Assembly: GCF_011075055.1 (NCBI RefSeq) | Contig: NC_058153.1 | Span: 1,178,001 to 1,242,000, forward strand | Direction: 5' to 3' | DNA length: 64,000 nt | Source of the DNA: Mangifera indica | Lineage: Eukaryota; Streptophyta; Magnoliopsida; Sapindales; Anacardiaceae | Shown here: positions 37,546 to 48,654 of the stretch, piece after piece | Position numbering within the stretch: the first letter of the stretch is position 1 | Layout: the number at the start of each line of letters is the position of its first letter | The notes under the pieces: generated by a model | What the model saw: the letters and a program-made list of their open reading frames with translations, nothing else | What the model was told of the DNA's origin: nothing | The model's database searches: none | Made by a program: the position numbers and the translations under genes

Positions 37546-39240
37546 TATATATTAATATTATCATTATTCCAATCTTTCCCGACTAAAATTTTATAAAGTT
37601 ATGTAAACTTATGCTAAACTAATGTCACGTTTCAATAAAAAAATTAATTGAAATTGATTAGGATAGTTATACAACTATTAAAGTTATTAGGAACAATCTT
37701 AAAACAAATTATAACGGGGTTTGCCGACAAAGATTTACTGACAGAAATCATGATAAATTATATATCAATAAATATGATCTATTATTATTACATGCGCATT
37801 GGTGTACATGCAACAAACATCCAATGAGACATGGGCGAGAAACCACATGCTCTAAATGTTATGTATAACTTTATGGGTCAATCTGTTGAACGAGAAAAAT
37901 TATGTTAAAAATATATTTTTTAGTCATAAAAAAGAAAAATGATATAAATTAAATAATTATAATATCATTTATTAAAAAATATTCAATGAATCAATTTTTT
38001 GTGTTTTATAATATGTAGAATTTTATGTACATAATTATATATTTCAACTCATTACATATGTGTTTGTACTATAAATAAAAATAAACACATCCTTCAAATG
38101 TAATAGATGTAATAATAAATTATATATATTTAAGTTTGGATAGTTAAATTATTTATTATAATATAATTAAATGATTTTTTATAAAAATAGTTAATAATTA
38201 ATTATAAGATTATATATTATTTAAATATTTAATTAAATATTTAAGATTAATGACCGTACACATAATGATGTCAACAATGTCGAAATTTCAAGTGCAGAAT
38301 CATTAATGCAGTAAGTGGGCCCTGGCTCTGTGCATGGGGCAATCTCGCATGCCTGTGTTTTAGAATTTAAAATCTAAGTACCGATATGCCTCGTCAGATG
38401 TTTGAGACCCAACAGAGAAAAGATATACCATGAGGGCCCGTGCCCATCTGAGCCCATAATTGACACGTCAAACTTCACTAGAATGACATTATTATAAATT
38501 TAAATTTATGAAAAAAATTAATTTTAGGATTTTAAATAGGGTAAACAGGACAAATCATATTCTTTGTCAAGGTTAGGTATTTTTAAAATTAAATAAAATT
38601 CAAATTCAATAGATATCGAATAAATTCGATATCCTAAGAACCAATTTAGATTTGAAATAATAAATATTGCAAAATCAAAATTTGAATTTGGATAACTGCT
38701 TGTCTTTATTGGAACATTAACTCTGAGAATTTTTTGGAACAAAGTTTAAAGACAAAGATTCTTGAGTTAGACTTTGTTGTGGGTCAATTCTTCAACTTTG
38801 GGGAGCTGGGTTTTGCCCATATGCAAAGTATGTGGAGTCAAGGGGTGCGAAGAAGTAAATGGAAGACTAGGCGGGGGATAGGTCTCTGACACTGTAGCAA
38901 TTAGTTGTGAGGGTTTGACGGAAGGAGATCTTGAGATCGAAGTTAAATGGGATGTGCAAGAGGAGGATTGAGAGTCAAAATGAGTTACAAATGATGAGTT
39001 TAAAGTCGAATAATTGAAAATTCGATCATGATGTTATATATATTTAGTTTGGTTTAAAATCAATAAAATTATCCAAAAATTGATTTGGTTTTAATTTACC
39101 ATGATTGAAAATATTGTTAACATAAATATAAAAATAATTATCAAAATTTGAAAAATTTGCGAATCTCAGTTATTATATGAATCATGACGGTTTTCTGAAG
39201 AAAGGAATGGCAAAGGAAGGTACGGACTTATGTAGGCACT
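37546..39240. other. Intergenic region, no gene seen
   Basis: AT-rich spacer. The stretch 38290-38480 is richer in GC, but no coding exon or RNA gene was recognised. Confidence 0.55.
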
Positions 39241-39284
39241 GTGAAGTTTGCATCATGGACCGTCCGGACCCTGACGGAATAGGC

Positions 39285-39497
39285 TGACGTCACGTGACTT
39301 AAGCCCACCGTCAGTCAGTCATCGTTCTGCCAGTCACGTGGAGCTGATTTCCTCCAATAGAATCTTAATATGTAATGCCCACGTAGGCCATTGTGACTTC
39401 CGAAATGACCAAAACCACCAGAAGTGACCTTTATAAGGATTAATGAACTTTGATTTGATGGTGGTGGTATCTTCAGATCATATCATGGACACGTGTC
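39285..39497 (+). promoter_or_regulatory. Cluster of ACGT-core elements (G-box, C-box) with TATA-like motif
   Basis: Within 213 bases lie TGACGTCA (39285-39292) overlapping CACGTG (39291-39296), a second CACGTG (39335-39340), CACGTA (39380-39385) and the palindrome GACACGTGTC (39488-39497). A TTTATAAGG motif is near 39430. Such clusters are typical binding sites for bZIP and bHLH factors in ABA-, stress- or light-responsive plant promoters. The only nearby plus-strand frame is a 35-codon one at 39541. Confidence 0.5.
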
Positions 39498-39540
39498 AGT
39501 AAGCCACTTTGTTTAGCTTCCCCAGTTGGGGCAAGATTTG

Positions 39541-39648
39541 ATGCAGAAAGCTCGCAGATTTCTTAAACCAGGAGCGTTGAATGACCTAAAAAGAAGCATT
39601 TACACGAATTACGACGGCTGGGATCCAAAGCTGAGTTCTCCAATGTGA
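39541..39648 (+). CDS. Small open frame downstream of the ACGT cluster, function unknown
   Basis: ATG at 39541 opens a 35-aa frame (MQKARRFLKPGALNDLKRS, then a short acidic-aromatic tail) ending at TGA 39646-39648. The RFLKPGAL-type core is basic and looks more protein-like than chance frames nearby, and it begins shortly after a TATA-like motif and G-boxes. It may be a small protein, a first exon, or chance. I do not recognise it with confidence. Confidence 0.25.
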   Translation: MQKARRFLKPGALNDLKRSIYTNYDGWDPKLSSPM

Positions 39649-42029
39649 TGACATCAAAAGAATTTTGACCTTGAAGGCATCTGATCGCTGCAAATCACTT
39701 CTTCTTGGGAAGGTGAAACTGGGTTTTTCATTTTAATGGCGATAAGATCATCTGATAATGTTTCTGCATACACTATTCTCGAAATATATACCATTCAATG
39801 CAGGGATGAACGGGAAGAAGAAAGAAGGAAAGGATCCCTTTTTCAAAGTTTCATTGATGCAATGATGGTCGCGTGATTAGCGTATGCGATGGTTGAAGTT
39901 AGAGGGCCTACCGTCTGATTCAAAGCATATACTGAAACAGTGAAAACTGAGTGAGTGTCAGGTTGGCAATGGAAGAATATCCTTCGTAATGAAATATTGA
40001 TCACTGATTTTTAGGCTTTTGGTAGAGCAATGTTGCTGGTCCTGTGCTTTGAAGTGGGATATGTTTATATTTATGGGTTGAATATAATTATGTCCCTATT
40101 GTGTACAGCTCTTTGAATCAGTTCATCTTCGTCATCGATTGCCTTCTTCTGGCAATCATTTAAACACGACTTCCAGTTTCTTTTATTGAACACCTTCATC
40201 ATCGAGGAAAACACTTCAAAGTCAAGCACTACATGAAACTTTCCCAGTATAGGATTTGTGTCTCTTAGGTTTTTAATTGGAGGATAGAATTGTGGCTTAT
40301 GAGTCATTTCCAATTAGAGCATATGAGTCTTTTCAGGTTATGATAATTTATTAACTGTGTGTATGAAAACCTAAGGTTGTTAAATCGATTGAATGCGAAA
40401 TAACTCCGCCGACTGTTTATCACTTTTCTCCCTGTTCAGAGTTTGTTGAGTTTAAGAAATCTCTTTAATTTATTCGATCTTTAGGGAGTTTTTAGCAGAG
40501 ATCTTCTTGTATTTTGAGTGTTTCTTTGTGTGGAAACTTTGAATTTTTTGTATAGATCGTAGTGCTCTTGTATTAAAAGTTATAATAATTTGCTAATTTA
40601 ATGAGATCCTCTCTGTCTTATATGCAATATTCCATTTAAAAAAAAATTTAAACCAAGTAAATATCATATGGAATAATGTTATGTGTATATATTTTTTATA
40701 TATAATTTAAATATACGTATAATGTGTCATCATATAATTGGATACGATTTTATTTTATTTAAAATTATCTATTTATATAATGATACATCATTTATACACA
40801 TAAATTATGTATAAAAAGTATGTATACATAATTTTGCATGAATTATAGATATGTGTGTGTAAGTGGGAGCACCATCTTCTTGTTCTTGCTGCTTGCTGAA
40901 ATCTTTCAGACACTGAGGTACAGATTCATTTTCCTACTACTTGTATTTTGCTCTGGCACTCTTCCACTAACTCAAACTTGTCTTTACGTACATTTTTATA
41001 CTCAGGCTAGTGACTAAAGTTTCAAAAGGAATAAAGGAGTGAACAACTTGCTTCTACATCAATTCTCTGTGCAACTTTGGACGTAGCACTCGTTCGTTTA
41101 AGACCTCAATCAAACAATCAAAACTTAATCTGAGGCATGGAGGATTCATTCAGATTGAGTTAAAACAAGATCTAGTTTTGCATTAACTCAATTTTAAAAT
41201 AATGTAGTTTTGAATTTGATTTAAACTAATTCAAACTTAAATGTTTAGATCAATTTGTTTGATCCAAACCCTGGTCTCAATAAAGGTGTTAGTGTGAGCT
41301 AAAGCCCAATTTTCTTATTTGGACCTCAGTCCTACACATACCAGGCCTATCTAATTCCCATCTATGACTGAGCTCATTTCATTCAGAATAACTGAAACTG
41401 TTTGGTCCCTATTTGTTTGAATGTATATCTACAGTTATAAGTTAAAAATATTGCACCATTCATTTTACAAGGACATGGCTCCATCCACCTAGTTAAGATA
41501 ATTGATTTGGAATTTTGGTGAATTTGATTTAGGGGCATCATGGCATGGAGCTTAGCATGTGCAGTGGCTGTGTGGAAGATTAACACACTAGCAGGTCTGA
41601 TTCTTCTGTCAATTTATCAATAGACTTGTAGAATTCATGGGTTAATTTGCTTGGAAAAATTGCACCAACAATGTTTTCTTTTTGCGATAGTCATATATTA
41701 TTTTGTTGATTGAATGGTTTACTGATGAGTTTATAACGTGAAAACATGGTATTAGAAAATAAAATAACCAAAATCAGTAAGTAATATCCAAGCATCTGTG
41801 ATGAATGGCATCACATAGAAAATTTCCACGCTCTGTAATTTCACGAGAGCTTCACTAGTTCATAATTGTCATTGAATAATTTAAGCTCTATAATTCGAAT
41901 AGACTTGGAAAGAGTTTCCAGGATTGTTCCTCACAAAAGGGCCCAAGATTGAGCTATGTATGTTGACCTTGATTTGGCTACTTCAAGGGTCAGCCTGTCA
42001 GAGGTTAGCTGTAAAAACTGTGCTACTCC

Positions 42030-42212
42030 ATGGCTTCTGATTCGTTTACTTTAATCCGAGTTAGTGGGAATTCGGAGGAGGGTGTGATGGAAGAGGGAAA
42101 ATCAAAGCTAGATGAACTCAGTAACAGCTACAACGAATTGAATTCCATCAATGAAAAACCAGAGAGGAGAGTAAGAATTTCTCGAAACAAGGGCAATAAA
42201 TTAATTTGGTGA
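42030..42212 (+). CDS. Small open frame of unknown function
   Basis: ATG at 42030 opens a 60-aa acidic, Ser/Asn/Glu-rich frame that stops at TGA 42210-42212. A GAGA|GTAAGA donor-like site occurs near its end, so it might be a first exon ending at about 42170. No family is recognised and no partner exon was found before the opposite-strand gene at 43516. It could be chance. Confidence 0.2.
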   Translation: MASDSFTLIRVSGNSEEGVMEEGKSKLDELSNSYNELNSINEKPERRVRISRNKGNKLIW

Positions 42213-42418
42213 TCTCTTATTGTTTCTTCCAAGCTATCATTTTCTTTTCCATTTCTCACTCGTCTAACCTTTTCCCCAATAAACGGTAGATTCCATTTTT
42301 CCTTTCCTTGTTGATTCCTATCGTCGCTGGCCCGACCTTCATAAGCACCTTCTCTCTCTATATTTATATATAAGTTTCAAGAATTTGATAGTCCATTTCT
42401 CCAGTTCTAGTTTCGTAA

Positions 42419-42456
42419 TTATTTGTCTGTCTCGCAAGAGAAAGACAGACAAATAA
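42419..42456. other. Perfect 14-bp hairpin with 10-base loop
   Basis: TTATTTGTCTGTCT (42419-42432) is the exact reverse complement of AGACAGACAAATAA (42443-42456), with the loop CGCAAGAGAA. It stands alone in non-repetitive sequence; a TATATTTATATATAAG motif lies about 50 bases before it. The role is unknown. Confidence 0.6.
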
Positions 42457-43515
42457 GGCAAGAAGGAGCCAGTGTTGGCAAGTCAACCTAAGCATATACA
42501 TACATAAACGAAATGACTGTACTCCAGGTCTTGATTTATAAATGAGTAGTTGCTGTGCCACCACCGCCGCCGCAGTGGTTCGTTCTAAGTCATATGTATA
42601 ATGTCCTATCCGCTCGTTTGAAATCTTTGGCTATGCAAAATTACAAATAATAAATATCTGTGAATTTTAATATGTTGTCAAAGAAACTTTAATGCATGTT
42701 CCCTTATATATAAAAGCTCATATTTTATTAGTCAAATTTCGTTTTTAACACTGTATATATAATATTGTTCTAAACATTTATAATTGATCAAGATGTTTTA
42801 AATGATTTTATTATAAACTTTTGAACTTACCATGGGTTAAAAAAGAGTAATACTATGAGTATTTATTTTGGGTACATACTTAAATATGTCATCACATGAT
42901 TAAATATTATTATATTTTTAAGTTAAAATCACTCAATCATATAATAACATACATAAGATATATACACATTTAGTTGCCTAAAATAAGTATACATAATTTT
43001 TTTGGCAAAGAAATGCATAAGATGTATACACATTGAATCTGGATCAGAAAAAAGAAATACGTAAGTGGGTATAAATAAATCCAAAAAGATCAGAAAAAAA
43101 TCCTATATACCAACCACAAGTAAAAAATATATCATTGAAACTGGAAATAAAAATGACTAAATGGAGCCCAAAACTTGACAGCAACCAATAGAAAGTCATC
43201 GTACATTCCAATCTAAATTACCAAATTTGAACAAACAATATACCACACATTAGATAAACCACTTATTTAAGTGATACTGACACGACTGACAAGACAAATA
43301 GCTTATGAGTTTGATGGATCGCCAGGCTAGAGCTGCAAAAGAGTAAAAGGAATAAGATTTTCTCTTTAAAATAAATATCACAAATTAAAGCAAATTCGCA
43401 TAACAAACAAAATTTGAAAAGCCCATATATAAATGTACCATCATGCGAGGTCCTCTAAACCCCCTCCTGCAAAAGCATCCACACTCCCTGATACGACGGA
43501 GACATCAGAAAATCA

Positions 43516-43962
43516 TTAACGAAAAGGACGAAATTGAGGAATTATTTTTATAAATTGGGTGCAGAAACCAAACCATTTTGGGACACCCCGAATGACCAAT
43601 CTTCCAGCTTCATTTATGCCACAGATGACTCTCGTGAAGTTAATGATTTGGCGTGGAACCAATCCCACGCCAGCGCTAACTCCATCGACAAATATCATTA
43701 CCACCTCGTGCTTTTCTGGGTCTGTGTAGTTGTAACGTAATTCTGAGTCTGATATATTCGCTCTCGCATTTGCTTTGATTGTAATGGTCCTACGAAAGTG
43801 ATCTGGTCGCGCCGGGGGTCTAAAGAACCTCAGTTGAAGTTCAGCACCGGTGTTGTTTTCAAAAGTAGTAAGGCTCGCTCGCACCCATGGGTTTGTTACC
43901 TCACATAATGATATGAGGCCTTGAACACGGGTTATATATAGACTTGTCAACTTGGCATGCAT
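43516..43962 (-). CDS. Unrecognised 148-aa protein, single exon
   Basis: The start MHAKLTSLYITRVQG lies at 43962, and the frame runs 148 codons without a stop, ending in PQFRPFR. The middle (TTFENNTGAELQLRFF, then TITIKANARANI and EVVMIFVDGVSAG) has the alternating hydrophobic pattern of a small beta-sandwich. There is no signal peptide or membrane segment. I do not recognise the family. Support for a real gene comes from the length, the balanced composition, and the duplication of its upstream region plus first codons at 48655-48680, where the second copy stops after about a dozen codons. It is a plausible lineage-specific gene. Confidence 0.55.
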   Translation of the reverse strand: MHAKLTSLYITRVQGLISLCEVTNPWVRASLTTFENNTGAELQLRFFRPPARPDHFRRTITIKANARANISDSELRYNYTDPEKHEVVMIFVDGVSAGVGLVPRQIINFTRVICGINEAGRLVIRGVPKWFGFCTQFIKIIPQFRPFR

Positions 43963-44830
43963 TCACTGCTGATTCGCCGAACTAGAGAAGAAGAATGACG
44001 ACAAATAGAAAAGACAACGGTAGTAGTATCTTTTGTTTTTCGGTTGCGTAGGTTGCCAGTTATCTCCATCAGATTTGGATAGAAGGGGGAAACCCGAACC
44101 AAACATTTATGGAAAACCTTGAAATACCCCTTACATTTTGTAATGGCTCAGCTACCTCCCTCGATGGAGTTATTTAATCCGAGGGTAACTGAGACAATTG
44201 CAATATATGAAGGGAGTAATGTGTTGGTCTTGCTGGGTTTCGGCTGCAAGATTCCTGGGAGTTGCCCAAACTTAAAATGATGGAAAGAAAATGGGGAGCT
44301 GACGTACTTGAGTCAGTGATCTGGTTTTTTTTAGCACCGTAAGCGGTAGATAATACTTTTTTTTAATTAAAAATGATGGCTGATCAACTCACAAATTAAA
44401 AGAAGGGCAGCTTGTAGATAAGAAGAGACTAACTATTAACTGATAACTGATAAGAAGAGATTAGTTAAGTGTCATTACCAAGACATTATGATGAGAAAAT
44501 TAGTTTCAGAAGGCCATGCAACCTGCAGTTTATTTGTATGTGAGGCCAATTATATACGTTAAGTCTATAGAACAAAATTAACAACATAGACTCAAATAAC
44601 TGTAGGCCATAGAATCTGAGACATTCATGAATAAGATTATACATGTGAATAGAAACTAGATACTGTGAAAGACAGACCAACTTTCTGAGCCGGACGCCTT
44701 CCATCTTCAATTCTCTAGCATCACCTTCCTGCTGCAAATGGCCCCCTTCCATCCAATCAAAACACCAAATATAGAAATAAAAGATAAAGGGAGTCAATTG
44801 CGGCAGAGAAGATGATTGATATATGTGAAG
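43928..44830. repeat. Segmental duplication, unit A (upstream region of the 148-aa gene)
   Basis: This region matches 48655-49735 in the same orientation: ATAGACTTGTCAACTTGGC at the left, GGTTGCGTAGGTTGCC, GAACCAAACAT, GGAGTTATTTAATCCGAGGG, AGTTGCCCAA, AGAAGGGCAGCTTG, AAAATTAGTTTCAGAAGGCC and CACCTTCCTGCTGCAAATG. Unit A lacks the MITE found in unit B and so shows the empty site. The minus-strand open frame at 44486-44797 lies in this non-coding duplicate and is not a gene. Confidence 0.85.
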
Positions 44831-44891
44831 ATGGTGAGGCGCTGGCTAAAAACTGCATAAAATCATTTCCTTATTGTGTTTCTTCTTCTAA

Positions 44892-45340
44892 AGGCCAAAG
44901 GACTATTTCCCACCTAAGTTTAAGTGCGTTCTTAAAGTCACATCCGTGAAGTTTGAAAATATAAAAGTCTCGTTTATCTATTAAAAATCTTAGTTAAGGT
45001 TAAAGGTAAAATTATTATTTAACAAAAAATAAAGTTTTATTACATTTACCCTCCATCAGCTTGAAAATCTCACAATGCTCCCTCACTTGAAGTTTGAAAA
45101 ATCAAAATTTTTCCCCTAAGGTTTGCAAATCGTCATCGGAGATGGCATGTGACGTTGGCTCTCTCTTTTGGCTTTAACTATCTCTGTCGATCACTTCTCA
45201 ACCACTGGTGAAGCCCATCTCCTCTAATGAAGACAAAATTGCCTTCGTCAGATTGTCTTTGTTTCAGATGAAAATGAAATTGCCTTCATCCAAGATGAAG
45301 ACTCTCGAGATGAAATTGTCTTTGGATTTTTTCTGAATTT
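44892..45340 (+). mobile_element. Truncated foldback element (left half only)
   Basis: GGCCAAAGGACTATTTCCCA at the left, then CCGTGAAGTTTGAAAAT, TTAAGGTTAAAGGTAAAATT and a GATGAAG/CTTCATC-rich core, match the layout of 9371-10304 and 21429-22165. No matching right arm is found before the PP2C remnant, so the right half is lost or the element was cut by a rearrangement. Confidence 0.65.
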
Positions 45341-45900
45341 TTCTTGTTTGGGCCTGCTTGAATAGACTTTAGCAATCAGTACTCTTCTCACATTTAGTGT
45401 TACTGTTATCTGCACTTTAGCTAAGTGCTGGAAGCCTTATTAAGAATGTTACTATAGTGCTGGATACTTGATGTGCATGGAAATTTTGTCTGTTTTAAAT
45501 TGTTAATTTTGTGTATATGCTTATTAAGAATGTTACTATAGTTTTAGCAGGTGAGGACTATCCATTTCTGATTCATGTGTATGAGCCTCTAGTTGTAATA
45601 TAGAGCCATGTAAAACTGTAATTTTCAGTGGAATAAGGTGGAGCAAGATTTTGAAACTATGGTCAAAAGTTGCTCCAGCCAGAGCGGCTCTGTGATAGAA
45701 CATCTTGGGTCAATATAGATAAAAAAGAAAATTTTCAATGAGGTCAATATGAGAACACTGTTTTTTCTAATAATGTTGATTTTTCTGTTTGTCGGCCTTG
45801 CTTTGTTCTTTTGGGTTTAATCTCTTTCACTGGTCAGTGAATACGAAATTTTATTGATAAACCTCAATCTATTTATTCTTCTTCATTTTGATGGTTGCAG

Positions 45901-46481
45901 GTCATTGTTGGTGGCAAATGCTGCAGATTGTCGAGCAGTATTATGTCGCCGCAGTAAGGCAATTGAAATGTCGAGAGATCACAAACCAGTCTGTTTCAGA
46001 GAGAAAATGCGAATTGAGGCATCCGGCGGGTATGTCTATGAGATCTATGATGGTTATCCCAATGGGCAACTCAATGTGGCTCGTGCTTTAGGATACTGGA
46101 AAATGGAAGGAATGAAAAGTGCAGACGGTGGACCGCTGACTGCACAGCCTGAGTGTATGACTACGAAACTGACGGAGGAGGACGAATTCTTCATCATAGC
46201 ATGCGATGGGATATGGGATGTGTTTTGGAGCCAAAATGCTGTGGATTTTGCTCGGCGGAGGCTTTAGGAGCATAATGATGCAGTCATTTGTAGCAAGGAT
46301 CTTGTTGATGAGGCTTTGAAGAGAAAGAGTGGAGACAGCTGTAGTTGTGGTTTGGTTCCAATCCCAGCCTCCCCCAAATTTGTTTGTTCCATGCTCACGA
46401 GTGCAAAGGAGCTTTTCTGCTGAGGGTTTGAGGGAGTTGCAGAGCTTCTTGGACAGCTTAGGAAATCGATATGGTGACTGA
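45901..46481 (+). pseudogene. Protein phosphatase 2C pseudogene (C-terminal exons)
   Basis: After an AG acceptor at 45899-45900 the frame reads SLLVANAADCRAVLCRRSKA, then IEMSRDHKPV and DEFFIIACDGIWDVF, clear PP2C motifs with the final metal-binding Asp in CDGIWD. It is broken in several ways: the ARALGD motif reads ARALGYW, losing a metal-coordinating Asp; two residues are inserted before DGYPNGQ; TAG at 46265-46267 replaces the expected Gln codon of RRLQEH; and a small deletion near 46335 shifts the frame before the conserved AVVVV segment. The remaining C-terminal phrases (FQSQPPPNL, SFSAEGLRELQSFLDSLG) follow in another frame to TGA 46479-46481. Exons upstream of 45901 were not found. The original protein resembles the plant PP2C group with DBP1-like members. 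Confidence 0.88.
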
Positions 46482-48001
46482 TACTTATTGTCTTTTTCCC
46501 TTCTAATTTAGTTGTAGTTTTAGAGGGATTTGAATTTCAACTGTAACATATGCAGCGGCAAATTGATCTCATAATATGTGATTGTTCTTGTGGGAATGTA
46601 ATTCATCCCCTTTACGGCCTTTCTGTAGGTGCAATTATTTACTGCTGTGTGTGTCTGATGCTTTCAATTTAAAACTCTGGCCTCAACCTTGAAAAGAATT
46701 GGCGCTATATGTGAGTTCTTTGGCTGAGGTTAGGCAAGGGCCCGACATAAGCCAAATCAAACCAAGTTTGAAGTTGGTTTGAGTTAGTGTGATATCACTA
46801 AAAGGTTGTTGGTGAAGTCGACATCATTAGATGCTACGTAAACGAGTTGATATTTAGTTGAATTATTGAGTTCAAATTTCAACTTAAGAATAGGTTATTT
46901 GAATTGAAAAAGCTCAGATTGGATCCATCCCATTTAAATGGGCTTTCACTGTTATGTTGAGTCACCAAACTCTTGAACTAATGTGATTATTGGTTTCCTG
47001 ATGAAGGGTTATGCTTATGCACTGCACTGCAGGCCAATTATTCATCATTTGCAGTAAAAAGCACCCCTGTATTAAGATGATTTTCAGGTTATCTTGAAGC
47101 AACAAGAATGTCATCTTTTAACTGTTTTTAATCACCAGGGCCTCACTTGGGATGGTTTTTGCTTCAGTTTCAGTTGAAACCCATTGCGTACTTTTTTGTG
47201 TTTCATCTTTTTCTCAGCTCATGCAATAAAAATATGAATGGAGGCTTGAAACTTCTTGGGCTAGAAGAGTAATATTCAAGGAGATAGACCGAAACAATTA
47301 AAAGATTACTGAACAGTAAAACAAAAAACAAGTGATACGATAATTCATTAGTGAATCATATCAAGATTCGGATACTGGATAAGAAAAAAGCAATCTTTAC
47401 ATTTATTTACTAATTCACTCAATCAATTATAATCAATAGTCTAATGTTTTTAGCGCTAAATAACCTTTAAATACTTCATAAAACCTTACTTTCGAAAAAT
47501 AAATGAAAAGAATCAATTAAAACAAAAACTCAAAAATTGTAAAGTTTTCCAACATGTTTGAAATTCTACAGGTACGATGAGACTGTAATTCCATCGAAGA
47601 AACGCCGATTCTAGCTTCAATTGTAGCTATTCCAAGCAAGGGCAAACTTGTTCCTTTGGTAGTTCAACGCTCTGTCAAAGTTTTTGGAATTTGCACCATG
47701 ACCGTTCTTGTGTCAGGATGGTAAAGAGCTACCAAAAGAACCTGCTTCCTGTTCTACAAGGTGATGACAGTAGAATTCTTTGGTAATTTTATTTTTTGTG
47801 GTTTTTCATTTCTATCACACAAATTGAAAAGAAAATGAAGAAAAAAATTTAAAAAAAAAAAGAAAAAATATTTACTCGTTTGGATTTTGTAGTTTGTTTT
47901 GAAACTGAAAAGGGCCCTCATCAATCTTGATCATAAGGAGGTGAAAATTATCAATTTTTTAACCAATTGTATTGGGATAATATAAAATGTCCTCATCTTT
48001 T
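46482..48001. other. Intergenic region, no gene seen
   Basis: The first 200 bases would be the 3' flank of the PP2C remnant. The stretch 46730-46950 has GTTTGAGTTAGTG-like and TTTGAATTGAAAAAGC-like sequence reminiscent of decayed MITEs. The remainder (47230-47960) has no recognised feature. Confidence 0.5.
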
Positions 48002-48523
48002 CTGGAAGTTAAATGCCTTAATGGCAAAGGCAAAACAGAATCCAAAAAACACTGTAATTCCGGCCAATATAATTCCAACTATACCCACAATGGCTCACAA
48101 AATCCTTCACCTTCTCACCAGAATCTAATGTCTCTTCTGTATCTCCAAACTGTGTAACTACCAGGCCATACAAGGTGACATATCCAGTAGTACCATCACC
48201 ACCACATCGGCATCCTCTGTCACATTGCAAGTAGAGTACTTTTTAGTTCTCTTGTAAAATCACTGAAAAAAGAAGAAACATTTGGGTAACTTACTGGTCG
48301 AGGGACAATGAATCCTGAAAAGAGGTTCCACATTATGTAGAAGATAGAAGATACTATGGCGGCGATGTTGTGATTAGGAGTAACAACCACTGCCAAGTGT
48401 CACGTACATGATGATGAGATACCAGAAGAACTTGTTTACTGTCCAGTCGAATCCTATTGTAGCATAAACTATAACGCCGTATATGATTCTCTGTACTAAA
48501 ATGTGTGGAAGCTCTATCACAAC
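48002..48523 (-). pseudogene. PDR-type ABCG transporter pseudogene, C-terminal membrane part
   Basis: On the minus strand the first block, after an intron-like acceptor (CATTGCAG), reads IELPHILVQRIIYGVIVYAT then FDWTVNKFFWYLIIMYVTLG, as in the last membrane domain of full-size ABCG proteins. Next comes AAIVSSIFYIMWNLFSGFIV, then YGLVVTQFGDTEETLDSGEK and a tail ending near KAFNFQ. The expected segment between the first two blocks is missing and the frame is broken by a stop there; the WWRWYYW-type segment is garbled; and the frame drifts towards the end. Nucleotide-binding domains are absent. It may derive from the same family as the live gene at 61196, about 13 kb away in the opposite orientation. 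It abuts duplication unit B. Confidence 0.82.
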
Positions 48524-48654
48524 CTGCAATGCAATGACGGTCAGTGAGAGTTCTGCAATGATTGAATTTTACAACGTGAACCCCATGTGAAGTAACTAAA
48601 TGAACATTTAGATTATGTGTCTGATTGTATCTCAGCACATCACAATTGCGGGGA

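Larger units (their letters stand above)
39700..43515. other. Mostly non-coding region with two MITE-family copies
   Basis: No gene of a known family is seen. Two further copies of the hAT-like MITE are at about 40671-40837 (AATAATGTTATGTGTATAT to GTATACATAATTTTG) and 42845-43004 (GAGTAATACTATGAGTATT to GTATACATAATTTTT), neither with a clear target duplication. An 80-codon minus-strand frame (40071-40313) is unlike known proteins. Confidence 0.5.

Noticed and set aside
44486..44797. 103-codon minus-strand open frame.
   Set aside because: It lies in the non-coding duplicated upstream region, and the frame is not kept in the second copy.
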